DNA from: Variovorax paradoxus
GTDB taxonomy: Bacteria > Pseudomonadota > Gammaproteobacteria > Burkholderiales > Burkholderiaceae_C
Direction: 5' to 3'
DNA: 64,000 nt
NCBI RefSeq assembly: GCF_018614875.1
Contig: NZ_JAGGNW010000033.1
Span: 24,257 to 88,256 of the forward strand
Part shown: one piece after another, positions 1 through 8,090 of the stretch
How positions within the stretch are numbered: the stretch's first letter is position 1
Layout: every line of letters begins with the position of its first letter
The notes under the pieces: model-generated
What the model saw: the letters and a program-made list of their open reading frames with translations, nothing else
What the model was told of the DNA's origin: nothing
The model's database searches: none
Translations under genes and position numbers: made by a program

Positions 1-717
1 GGTGGTTGCAGCCAGGATCTTCGACTGCTCCTGCGAGACGCCGAGCTTGACCATCAGGCGGCGCAGGAACTCGGTCTCGAGCTCAGGGTCGCTGGGGCGG
101 GGCTGCCAGACGGTCTGGTCCTGGCGGCTGTTGTTGTAGACCTCCTGCATGCCGCGATGGCTGACGAAGATCTCGGTGCCGGTGGGCGTGCGCTCCAGGC
201 GGGTGCGGAAGCGATCGAGTTCGCCGGTCGAGTAGACCGAATCGACCAGCTTGCCCAGCGTGCCGCGGATGATGTCCTGCGGCAGCTTGGCGCGGTTCTC
301 GGCCCAGTCGGTTTCCATGATGCCGAGGTTGCGCTGCTCGGTGGTCAAGAGGAAGCCGCTTTCCTGCCAGAAATCCTTCACCGGGTCCCAGAGCTGGTCG
401 GGCGAACGGTTGATGACGATCCAGCGCTGTGTACCCGAGCGCTCCATGCGGACGTCTCCGATGCTGGCAACCGAGGTGGGAATGCCCGGCGCATTGGCCG
501 CGCCAGCCTGGTAGGCGTTGGCCGTGACCGCGCCGCCCGGCACCGCATAGCGGTTTTCGCGCGAGAGCTGCGACAGGTCGGGCGGGACTTCGAGCGTCGG
601 GGCCTTGCCCGCGCTCTTGTAGTCGATCTTGTCGCTCTCGAGAACGGAGCAGGCGGCGAGGCCGACAACGAGGGTGGCCAGCAGTGCAGCTCGCGAAATG
701 TGCGAAAGGTTCTTCAA
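1..717 (-). CDS. bamC: Outer-membrane assembly lipoprotein BamC, C-terminus cut by window edge
   Basis: BamC is a lipoprotein of the BAM complex, which inserts beta-barrel proteins into the outer membrane. The visible 239 residues begin with a short signal peptide ending in a lipobox (GLAAC) followed by Ser, so the Cys should be lipidated. The motif PDLSQL, just after the lipoprotein linker, is typical of the BamC region that contacts BamD. No ATG is available; TTG at 717-715 is chosen because AAGGA lies about 9 nt upstream and the signal peptide starts there. It lies directly downstream of dapA on the same strand, the same pairing as in E. coli. The frame is open to base 1, so the protein continues beyond the window. 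Confidence 0.88.
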   Translation of the reverse strand, partial: MKNLSHISRAALLATLVVGLAACSVLESDKIDYKSAGKAPTLEVPPDLSQLSRENRYAVPGGAVTANAYQAGAANAPGIPTSVASIGDVRMERSGTQRWIVINRSPDQLWDPVKDFWQESGFLLTTEQRNLGIMETDWAENRAKLPQDIIRGTLGKLVDSVYSTGELDRFRTRLERTPTGTEIFVSHRGMQEVYNNSRQDQTVWQPRPSDPELETEFLRRLMVKLGVSQEQSKILAATT

Positions 718-858
718 CGTCGTCTTCCTTGTTGGAATGGGTTCGGTCAATCTGTGGGCCGCATTGCCCGCACTCTCTGAGCACGGTTCAGGCAAAAGGT
801 TGCGTAACCTCGATGCGGCAGGGGGAAAGAGATCGGAGGGTCGAGAACAAAAACGGGG

Positions 859-1749
859 TCAGCCCTCGAGCAGGCCGGTGGCGCGCAGAGCGGCCTCGAC
901 CACGGGCCGGTTCGTTTCCGCCAGTTCGGTGAGCGGCAGCCGCAATGCGCCGCCGCACAGCCCGAGCCTGGACATGGCCCACTTGAGCGGGATCGGATTG
1001 GGTTCCACGAACAGGTGGCGATGCAGCGGCATCAGTTCGAACTGGATCTGCATGGCGCGCCGCACGTCGCCCGCGATGGCCGCAACGCACAGCTCGTGCA
1101 TCTTGCGCGGCGCGATGTTGGCCGTGACGCTGATGTTGCCCTGGCCGCCGCAGAGCATGAGCGCGACAGCGGTGGGATCGTCGCCGGAATAGACGGCAAA
1201 GTGCTTGGGCAGGTCGCGGATGAGCCACTGCGCGCGCTCGATGTTGCCGGTGGCTTCCTTGATGCCGATGATGCCCGGCACCTGCGCGAGGCGCAGCACG
1301 GTGTCGTGCGCCATATCGGCCACGGTGCGGCCGGGCACGTTGTACAGCACGGTGGGCAAGTCGCCCACGGCTTCGGCGATGGCCTTGAAGTGCTGGTACT
1401 GGCCTTCCTGCGTCGGCTTGTTGTAGTAGGGCACGACCTGCAGCTGCGAATCGGCGCCCACGCCCTTGGCGAACCTGGCGAGCTCGATCGCTTCCTTGGT
1501 CGAGTTGGCGCCGCAGCCGGCCATCACGGGCACGCGACCCTTGGCCTGCTCGACCGCCACGCGGATGATCTCGCAATGCTCTTCCACGTCGACCGTGGGC
1601 GATTCGCCGGTGGTGCCGACCACGCCGAGGCAATCGGTGCCTTCGTCGATGTGCCAGTCGATCAGCCGGCGCAGGGCGGGGTAGTCGACACTGCCGTCGT
1701 CGTGCATCGGCGTGACGAGAGCGACGATGCTGCCTGTCAGTTGCTCCAA
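859..1749 (-). CDS. dapA: 4-hydroxy-tetrahydrodipicolinate synthase (DapA)
   Basis: This cytoplasmic enzyme condenses pyruvate with aspartate semialdehyde in lysine and diaminopimelate synthesis. The 296-residue length is typical. Family motifs are visible: GSIVALVTPM at the N-terminus, GVVGTTGESPT for substrate binding, the YNVPGRT segment with the catalytic Tyr, and GIIGIKEATG with the Schiff-base Lys. The only in-frame start is TTG at 1749-1747, placing the first residues just before the conserved GSIVA strand. It lies between the methyltransferase gene (78-nt gap) and bamC (141-nt gap), all on the minus strand, so one transcription unit is likely. Confidence 0.96.
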   Translation of the reverse strand: MEQLTGSIVALVTPMHDDGSVDYPALRRLIDWHIDEGTDCLGVVGTTGESPTVDVEEHCEIIRVAVEQAKGRVPVMAGCGANSTKEAIELARFAKGVGADSQLQVVPYYNKPTQEGQYQHFKAIAEAVGDLPTVLYNVPGRTVADMAHDTVLRLAQVPGIIGIKEATGNIERAQWLIRDLPKHFAVYSGDDPTAVALMLCGGQGNISVTANIAPRKMHELCVAAIAGDVRRAMQIQFELMPLHRHLFVEPNPIPLKWAMSRLGLCGGALRLPLTELAETNRPVVEAALRATGLLEG

Positions 1750-1827
1750 GGGGAATCTCTCTGTCGGTGGACGAAAGCGTCGATTCTACTTACTCCGGCG
1801 TCCCCGGAAACGGCTGCCCCGGCGGGG

Positions 1828-2403
1828 TCAGTTTGCCTGCAGCAGATGGCGTCCGGGCTGGCCCGGACTGGCCTCGCCAACACGGATGGCCGCAATGCGC
1901 TGCACGAAGCGCGCCGGTTCGGCAAGAAAGCCGTCTTCGTAGGCCACCACGCGCAACGCTTGGCACGCGGCCAGCAGTTCGCCGGGCTGCAGCAGGAAGT
2001 CAGGGCGCGAGGGCTTGCCCACCGTCTCGTTGCCGGCCGCAAAGGTTTCGTAGAGCAGCACGCCACCCGGCGCGACCGCGGCCACGATGTCCGCCATGCG
2101 CGGACGCCACAGGTAGTTGGTGACGACCACGGCGCCGAAGGCCTGGCCCGCGAAAGGCCAGGGGCCGGACTCGATGTCGGCAGCCAGCACACGGCCGAAG
2201 GCGCCCGCGGCCTCGGCGGCTTCCGCCGAGCGGTCGACCCCCGTGACCGCATGCCCGCGCGCCGCGAACCAGCGCATGTGCCGTCCGTGGCCGCACGCCA
2301 CGTCGAGCACGGCCGCCTCCGGGGCGAGCAGGTGCGACCATCTCACGATCCATTCCGACGGCTCCGGTCCGCCGTGCGACGGTGCTGCATCTTTCATGGC
2401 CAT
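1828..2403 (-). CDS. Class I SAM-dependent methyltransferase
   Basis: A 191-residue protein with a Rossmann-type methyltransferase fold. The SAM-binding motif I is VLDVACGHGRHMRWFAARGH near residue 33, followed by the acidic ribose-binding residue in VTGVDRS. A later motif reads VAPGGVLLYETFAAGNE. The sequence resembles the small TehB/UbiG-like methyltransferases often annotated only as class I methyltransferase; the substrate cannot be told. Its ATG overlaps the stop of the upstream small membrane-protein gene by one base (TGATG), indicating translational coupling. dapA follows on the same strand. Confidence 0.85.
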   Translation of the reverse strand: MAMKDAAPSHGGPEPSEWIVRWSHLLAPEAAVLDVACGHGRHMRWFAARGHAVTGVDRSAEAAEAAGAFGRVLAADIESGPWPFAGQAFGAVVVTNYLWRPRMADIVAAVAPGGVLLYETFAAGNETVGKPSRPDFLLQPGELLAACQALRVVAYEDGFLAEPARFVQRIAAIRVGEASPGQPGRHLLQAN

Positions 2404-2543
2404 CAGAAACAGGACCAGACCTGGTCGACCAGCGTGACCAGGAAATCCGGGTGCACATAGAGCGCAAAAACCCCGCCCAGCGCTGCCAGCGCGGCGGCAA
2501 GCCAGCCGGCGTGCACGAGTTGGTGGTGCATGTGCGGAGTCAT
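2403..2543 (-). CDS. Small single-span membrane protein, unknown function
   Basis: A 46-residue frame beginning MTPHMHHQLVHAGWL with one hydrophobic segment (about residues 13-40) and ending VDQVWSCF. The reading frame extends further upstream, but that part would overlap the end of the MFS gene, so I place the start at ATG 2543-2541. Support for a real gene is its stop, which overlaps the methyltransferase ATG as TGATG, and its position inside a same-strand gene run. No recognised domain. The codon evidence is limited by the short length. Confidence 0.55.
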   Translation of the reverse strand: MTPHMHHQLVHAGWLAAALAALGGVFALYVHPDFLVTLVDQVWSCF

Positions 2544-2565
2544 GGGGCCATTGTCCACCGTCAGG

Positions 2566-3789
2566 TCAGCCGGGTACGGCGGCCGGCTGGCCATCGCGCG
2601 CAATGGCGCTTTCCTTCACCGGCAGGTTGATCAGCGCCGCGAACACGCCCAGGGCAATCGCGATGTACCACACGACGTCGTAGCTGCCCGTGGTGTCGTA
2701 CAGATAGCCGCCCAGCCAGACGCCGATGAACGACCCGACCTGGTGGCTCAGGAACACGAAGCCGCTGAGCATCGACAGGTGCGCCACGCCGAAGATGCCC
2801 GCGATGATCGCGTTGGTTGCGGGCACCGTCGAAAGCCAGAGAAAGCCCATGGCCGCCGAGAAGACGTACACGCTGAGCGGCGAGATCGGCGCCAAGAGGA
2901 ACAGGGCGATCGAAACCGCCCGCGCAAAGTAGATGGCCGCCAGGATCTTGCGCTTGGCCAGCTTCTGCCCCAGCAGTCCGACCGTGTAGGTGCCGAATAC
3001 GTTGAAGAGCCCGATCAGCGCCAGTGCGTAGCCCGCCACTTCGGCCGGCAGGCGCTGGTCGCGCAGGTAGGTCGGCATGTGGATGCCGATGAACGCGAGC
3101 TGGAAGCCGCAGACGAAATACCCCGCCATCAGCAGGCCGAAGCTCGGATAGCGGAAGGCCTCGCCCACTGCGTGCAGCACCGACTGGTCGCGGTGCCCGG
3201 CCAGCGCGCCGCGCTGCGGTTCGCGCAGGCCGAAGGCCAGCGGCACGATCACCAGCGCCAGCATCGCCACCACCGCGAGCGCGCTCTGCCAGCCCAGCTG
3301 CCTGATGAGCAACCCCTCGATCGGCGCCATCAGGAACTGGCCGAACGAGCCGGCGGCGGCCGCCACGCCCATGGCCCACGAGCGCCGCTCGGCCGGGATC
3401 TGGCGCCCGATCACGCCGTAGACGACGGCATAGGTCGTGCCCGCCTGCGCCGCACCGATCAGCACGCCGGCACTCAGCGTGAACAGCAGCGGCGTGGGCG
3501 AATACGCCATGCCCAGCAGGCCCAGCGCATAGAACGCCGTGCCGGCAATCAGCACCCGGAAGGCGCCGAAGCGATCCGCCACGATGCCCGCGAACACGCC
3601 GAAGATGCCCCACGACAGGTTCTGGACGGCCAGCGCGAACGAGAAGGTCTGCCGGCTCCAGTCCTGCGCCTGCGTGATCGGCTGCAGCCAGAGGCCGAAG
3701 CCATGGCGGATGCCCATGGAGAGCGTGACGATCATGGCGCCGCAGATCAATACCTGCTTGACCGAGAGAGTGGGAGGCGAGGCTTGCAT
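2566..3789 (-). CDS. Major facilitator superfamily permease
   Basis: A 407-residue integral membrane protein with about 12 hydrophobic segments. An early loop between segments 2 and 3 reads GIVADRFGAFRVL, the MFS motif A region (GxxxDRxGxR). The N-terminal stretch SMGIRHGFGLWLQPI with QDWSRQTFSFALAVQN resembles the oxalate/formate antiporter-like (OFA) and YbfB-like MFS groups, so an organic anion is a reasonable but unproven substrate. ATG 3789 follows a 178-bp spacer shared with the divergent parE gene, which presumably holds promoters for both; I saw no convincing operator in it. Confidence 0.85.
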   Translation of the reverse strand: MQASPPTLSVKQVLICGAMIVTLSMGIRHGFGLWLQPITQAQDWSRQTFSFALAVQNLSWGIFGVFAGIVADRFGAFRVLIAGTAFYALGLLGMAYSPTPLLFTLSAGVLIGAAQAGTTYAVVYGVIGRQIPAERRSWAMGVAAAAGSFGQFLMAPIEGLLIRQLGWQSALAVVAMLALVIVPLAFGLREPQRGALAGHRDQSVLHAVGEAFRYPSFGLLMAGYFVCGFQLAFIGIHMPTYLRDQRLPAEVAGYALALIGLFNVFGTYTVGLLGQKLAKRKILAAIYFARAVSIALFLLAPISPLSVYVFSAAMGFLWLSTVPATNAIIAGIFGVAHLSMLSGFVFLSHQVGSFIGVWLGGYLYDTTGSYDVVWYIAIALGVFAALINLPVKESAIARDGQPAAVPG

Positions 3790-3967
3790 GGCGTCGAATG
3801 TAGCGACTCGGGTACTTTGGGAGGCGCGCGGGCGGGCAAAGCCATTGATGATTTATCGCGGCCTGTTTGATGCGCATCGGGCATCAAAGCCGCAGATCGC
3901 CGGGGCTGCGGGTGTTTCCTGTATGGGTATCCAGTGGTTGCGGAGCGACTGACTACAATCCGCCCCC

Positions 3968-5965
3968 ATGGCGACTCCCCTCAAGACTCCCCCCAGTTCA
4001 ACGTCCGCATCCTCAGGCTACTCGGAAGGCTCCATCCGCGTGCTCAAGGGCCTCGAGCCTGTGAAGCAGCGCCCGGGCATGTACACCCGGACCGACAACC
4101 CGCTGCACATCATCCAGGAAGTGCTGGACAACGCGGCCGACGAGGCGCTGGCGGGCTACGGCAAGAAGATCAAGGTCACGCTGCATGCCGACGGCTCGGT
4201 GAGCATCGAGGACGACGGCCGCGGCATTCCGTTCGGCCTGCATCCCGAGGAAAAGGCCCCGGTAGTCGAACTGGTGTTCACCCGCCTGCACGCCGGCGGC
4301 AAGTTCGACAAGGGCTCGGGCGGCGCCTACAGCTTCTCGGGCGGCCTGCACGGCGTGGGCGTGTCGGTGACCAATGCGCTGTCGAAGCGGCTCGAAGTCA
4401 CCTCGCACCGAGAAGGCTCCATTGCCAAGCTGGCCTTCAGCGCCGGCGACGTGATCGAGGCGCTCGAGATCCGCAAGCTCGAAGCCGGCGAACGCAGGCA
4501 GGGCACCACCGTGCGTGCCTGGCCCGACGCCAAGTATTTCGAGACCGCCGCGCTGCCGATGGCAGAGCTCACCCACCTGCTGCGCAGCAAGGCCGTGCTG
4601 ATGCCCGGTGTCAGCGTCACGCTCACTATCGAGAAGACCAAGGAAACGCAGCAGTGGCTCTACAAGGGCGGCCTGAGCGACTACCTGATGCAGACGCTCA
4701 ACGGCGACCCGGTGATCCCGCTGTTCGAAGGCAGCGGCCATGCCGACAAGAACGCAGACAACTTCGCCGAAGGCGAGGGCGCCGACTGGTGCGTGGCCTT
4801 CACCGAAGACGGCCAGCCGGTGCGTGAGAGTTATGTCAACCTGATTCCCACCAGCGCCGGCGGCACGCACGAAAGCGGCCTGCGCGACGGCCTGTTCACC
4901 GCGGTGAAGGGCTTCATCGAACTGCACTCGCTGCTGCCCAAGGGCGTGAAGCTGCTGCCCGAGGACGTGTTCGCGCGCGCCTCGTACGTGCTGAGCGCCA
5001 AGGTGCTCGATCCGCAGTTCCAGGGCCAGATCAAGGAGCGCCTGAATTCGCGCGATGCGGTGCGGCTGGTGTCGAGCTTCGTGCGCCCCGCGCTCGAGCT
5101 GTGGCTCAACCAGCACGTCGACTACGGCAAGAAGCTCGCCGAACTGGCCATCAAGGCCGCGCAGACGCGCCAGCGCGCCGGCCAGAAGGTCGAGAAGCGC
5201 AAGGGCTCCGGCGTGGCCGTGCTGCCCGGCAAGCTGACCGATTGCGAGAGCAAGGACATCAGCCACAACGAAGTCTTCCTGGTCGAGGGCGACTCCGCCG
5301 GCGGCAGCGCCAAGATGGGCCGCGACAAGGAAAGCCAGGCCATCCTGCCACTGCGCGGCAAGGTGCTCAACACCTGGGAAGTGGAGCGCGACCGGCTCTT
5401 CGCCAACACCGAAATCCACGACATCTCGGTGGCCGTGGGCGTCGACCCGCACGGCCCCAACGACACGCCCGACATGAGCGGCCTGCGCTACGGCAAGATC
5501 TGCATCCTGAGCGATGCCGACGTGGACGGCTCGCACATCCAGGTGTTGCTGCTCACGCTGTTCTTCCGGCACTTTCCCAAACTCATCGAAACCGGCCATG
5601 TGTATGTCGCAAAGCCGCCGCTGTTCCGGGTCGATGCACCGGCCCGCGGCAAGAAGCCAGCCTCCAAGGTCTATGCGCTGGACGAGGGCGAACTGACCGC
5701 CACGCTGGACAAATTGCGCAAGGACGGCGTGCGCGAAGGCGCCTGGAGCATCAGCCGCTTCAAGGGACTGGGCGAAATGAGCGCGGAACAATTGTGGGAA
5801 ACCACGCTCAATCCGGATACCCGGCGCCTGATGAAGGTGCAATTGGGGCGCTTCGATTTCACGTCCACCCAGGGCGAGATCACCAAGCTCATGGGCAAGG
5901 GCGAGGCAGCCGCCCGGCGCGAATTGATGGAACTGCGCGCCGACGATGTCGATATCGATGTTTGA
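3968..5965 (+). CDS. parE: DNA topoisomerase IV subunit B (ParE)
   Basis: ATPase subunit of topoisomerase IV, which decatenates daughter chromosomes together with ParC. The 665-residue protein has the GHKL ATPase motifs in order: EVLDNAADEALAG, DDGRGIP and GGLHGVGVSVTNALS. These are followed by the transducer domain and the Toprim motifs EGDSAGGSAKMGRD and LSDADVDGSHI. PLRGKVLN and the short C-terminus distinguish ParE from a longer GyrB. parC lies about 2.1 kb downstream, separated by two envelope genes. Confidence 0.97.
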   Translation: MATPLKTPPSSTSASSGYSEGSIRVLKGLEPVKQRPGMYTRTDNPLHIIQEVLDNAADEALAGYGKKIKVTLHADGSVSIEDDGRGIPFGLHPEEKAPVVELVFTRLHAGGKFDKGSGGAYSFSGGLHGVGVSVTNALSKRLEVTSHREGSIAKLAFSAGDVIEALEIRKLEAGERRQGTTVRAWPDAKYFETAALPMAELTHLLRSKAVLMPGVSVTLTIEKTKETQQWLYKGGLSDYLMQTLNGDPVIPLFEGSGHADKNADNFAEGEGADWCVAFTEDGQPVRESYVNLIPTSAGGTHESGLRDGLFTAVKGFIELHSLLPKGVKLLPEDVFARASYVLSAKVLDPQFQGQIKERLNSRDAVRLVSSFVRPALELWLNQHVDYGKKLAELAIKAAQTRQRAGQKVEKRKGSGVAVLPGKLTDCESKDISHNEVFLVEGDSAGGSAKMGRDKESQAILPLRGKVLNTWEVERDRLFANTEIHDISVAVGVDPHGPNDTPDMSGLRYGKICILSDADVDGSHIQVLLLTLFFRHFPKLIETGHVYVAKPPLFRVDAPARGKKPASKVYALDEGELTATLDKLRKDGVREGAWSISRFKGLGEMSAEQLWETTLNPDTRRLMKVQLGRFDFTSTQGEITKLMGKGEAAARRELMELRADDVDIDV

Positions 5966-5991
5966 CCACCCTCGTGAAAATTCCAGATCTC

Positions 5992-6873
5992 ATGCGTCCG
6001 TTGCTCCTGGCCCTGCTGCTGTGCGCGCAGCAGGGGCTTGCGCACGCCGCTGACGTCTACGGCTACATCGACAGCAAGGGCGTGGCGCACTTCGCATCGG
6101 AAAAGATCGACGAGCGCTATCAGATCTTCTTTCGGCGCGGCCAGAGCTTCGACACCTCGCAAGGCATCGGAGCATCCGGGCGCGGCGGGCGCAAGCTCGA
6201 TGGAAAGGTGCCGCAGGCATCGCAAACCCTGCTTGCCCTGTTCGAGGCCTCGCCAAGCTACAAGACCGCGAAGGCCGCGCTGCGCGATGCGTCGACCAGG
6301 CATTCGATCGACTACGAACTGCTGCAGGCACTGATCGCAACAGAATCGGGCTTCGATGCGCAAGCCGTCTCGCCCAAAGGCGCGATGGGTCTCATGCAGC
6401 TGATGCCCGCGACCGCGCAGCGCTACGGCGTCTCGGCCGACAAGCGCGCCACCATCGAGAAAAAGCTGTTCGACCCGCGCACCAACATCGCGGCCGGCTC
6501 GCGCTACCTGCGCGACCTGATCGCGATGTTCCCGGGCCAGATCGAACTGGCCCTGGCTGCCTACAACGCGGGCGAAGGCGCGGTGCAGCGCGCGGGCAAC
6601 AAGATCCCGAACTACAAGGAAACGCAGAACTACGTGCAGACCGTGCTGCAGCTCTACGCCTACCTCAAGCCGTCGGCCGGCATGGGCGTGGTTGCCGGCG
6701 GGCGCGGCGGCAAGACGCCGGGGCGCATCCGCATGGAGCTCACGGTGCCCAAGGGCGGGGCGCTGGGCCGTGGCAACATGCCGCCTGATTCGCCGGGCGA
6801 CGTGCCGGTCATGCCCGGTGCCGCCGAGCCGTCGCCGGTGCCGGGCGCCAGCTCGGACGCGCCGGTGTCGTGA
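5992..6873 (+). CDS. Soluble lytic transglycosylase-like protein (SLT domain)
   Basis: A secreted peptidoglycan lytic transglycosylase that cleaves the MurNAc-GlcNAc bond. The 293-residue protein has a signal peptide (about residues 1-20, ending AHA) and a DUF4124-like beginning, DVYGYIDSKGVAHFAS. The Slt domain follows: ATESGFDAQAVSPKGAMGL with the catalytic Glu, MQLMPATAQRYGV, and AYNAGEGAV. The C-terminal tail is rich in Pro and Gly and probably disordered. ATG 5992 places the signal peptide correctly; an in-frame GTG at 5974 is an alternative. It starts 26 nt after parE and is probably co-transcribed with it. Confidence 0.92.
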   Translation: MRPLLLALLLCAQQGLAHAADVYGYIDSKGVAHFASEKIDERYQIFFRRGQSFDTSQGIGASGRGGRKLDGKVPQASQTLLALFEASPSYKTAKAALRDASTRHSIDYELLQALIATESGFDAQAVSPKGAMGLMQLMPATAQRYGVSADKRATIEKKLFDPRTNIAAGSRYLRDLIAMFPGQIELALAAYNAGEGAVQRAGNKIPNYKETQNYVQTVLQLYAYLKPSAGMGVVAGGRGGKTPGRIRMELTVPKGGALGRGNMPPDSPGDVPVMPGAAEPSPVPGASSDAPVS

Positions 6874-6913
6874 TGGCACCGGCCCGCTTTCCTTGCCGAT
6901 GAAGGAGCCCTTC

Positions 6914-8035
6914 ATGCATCGCCGAAGCTTCGTCCTCGCGACCGCTGCCTGTGCGGTGGCCGGCGCCACGCGCGCGCAGCATGCAGCCACGCACGACACG
7001 CCGCCGCCGGCGCCTTCGTCGAAAGAGCCGTACGCGCGCCTGCAGGGCGGCGTGCCGCACCACATGACGCCCGAGCAGGAAGCCCAGCGTGTCACCGACA
7101 GCCCCGCGCCGGCCGGCCCGCAAGGCCGCTGGGTGCCGCGCGCGGCCCTGCCGATTCCGCGCAGCGAGATGGCCTGGGCCATCGCTGCGCAAGGGCGCAT
7201 GCACGTGGTCGGCGGCTATGGTGAAGGCAAGGTCAACCGCGACTACCACCACATCTACGACCCGCAGTCCGACCGCTGGCTCGACGGCGCGCCGCTGCCG
7301 CGCGGCGCCAACCACGTCGCGGTGACGGCCGACGGCGGGCGCGTGTATGCGCTCGGCGGCTTCGTCGAACAGAACCGCCGCTCCGACACGAATGCCTACA
7401 TCTACGAGATTGCCGCCAACCGCTGGAGCGCCATTGCGCCACTGCCACGCCCGCGCGGCGCGGCGGCCGCGGTGATGCTCGATGGTTCGCTGCACCTGAT
7501 CGGCGGCGCGTCCGAGCCTGCCGCCGAGCGCGCGAGCGTGGGCTGGCACGAGGTCTACGACCCCAAGGCCGATCGCTGGTCGTCCGCCAAGCCGCTGCCC
7601 GGCGCGCGCGACCATGTGGGTTGCGTGGCGCACGGCGGCCAGATCCATGTGGTCGGCGGCCGCTTCAACACCTTCGAATACAACACCGACCTGCACCACG
7701 TCTACCTGCCCGCGCGCGACACCTGGGAGCTGCGTTCGCCGCTTCCCACCGCGCGCTCGGGCCATGGCCTCGTGGTCTTGCGCGGCCGCTTCTTCGCCAT
7801 GGGCGGGGAGGGCGGCATTCTCGTCAGCGGCGTGCCGCGCCAGGCCAAGGTGTTCGGCCAGATGGAAAGCTACAACCCCGTGGACGACACCTGGCAACGC
7901 CATGCACCGATGCCCACGCCGCGCCATGCCGTGGGCGCGGCCGTCATCGGCGACTGGATCTACGTCGCCGGCGGCGGCGCGGTGCTCGGCGGCGCCGTGC
8001 AGTCCGCGGTGCACGAGGCTTTCACTTTGAGCTGA
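6914..8035 (+). CDS. Secreted Kelch-repeat beta-propeller protein
   Basis: A 373-residue exported protein. The N-terminus MHRRSFVLATAACAVAGATRAQ has a twin-Arg pair followed by a hydrophobic stretch, so Tat export is possible. The rest is built of repeated Kelch blades with the signature HVVGGYGEG, YALGGFVEQ, HLIGGASEP, HVVGGRFNT, FAMGGEGG and YVAGGGAV, each followed by a YDPQSDRW-type strand. Six blades suggest a complete propeller. The start at 6914 is preferred over ATG 6899 because GAAGGAG (6901-6907) sits at ribosome-binding distance. The role is unknown; propellers of this kind mostly bind ligands or act as oxidases or epimerases. Confidence 0.85.
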   Translation: MHRRSFVLATAACAVAGATRAQHAATHDTPPPAPSSKEPYARLQGGVPHHMTPEQEAQRVTDSPAPAGPQGRWVPRAALPIPRSEMAWAIAAQGRMHVVGGYGEGKVNRDYHHIYDPQSDRWLDGAPLPRGANHVAVTADGGRVYALGGFVEQNRRSDTNAYIYEIAANRWSAIAPLPRPRGAAAAVMLDGSLHLIGGASEPAAERASVGWHEVYDPKADRWSSAKPLPGARDHVGCVAHGGQIHVVGGRFNTFEYNTDLHHVYLPARDTWELRSPLPTARSGHGLVVLRGRFFAMGGEGGILVSGVPRQAKVFGQMESYNPVDDTWQRHAPMPTPRHAVGAAVIGDWIYVAGGGAVLGGAVQSAVHEAFTLS

Positions 8036-8090
8036 GCGCGCGAACAAAGCGCACGGCCCCCACGCAACTGTTTTTCTTTCTCTCTTTTCC

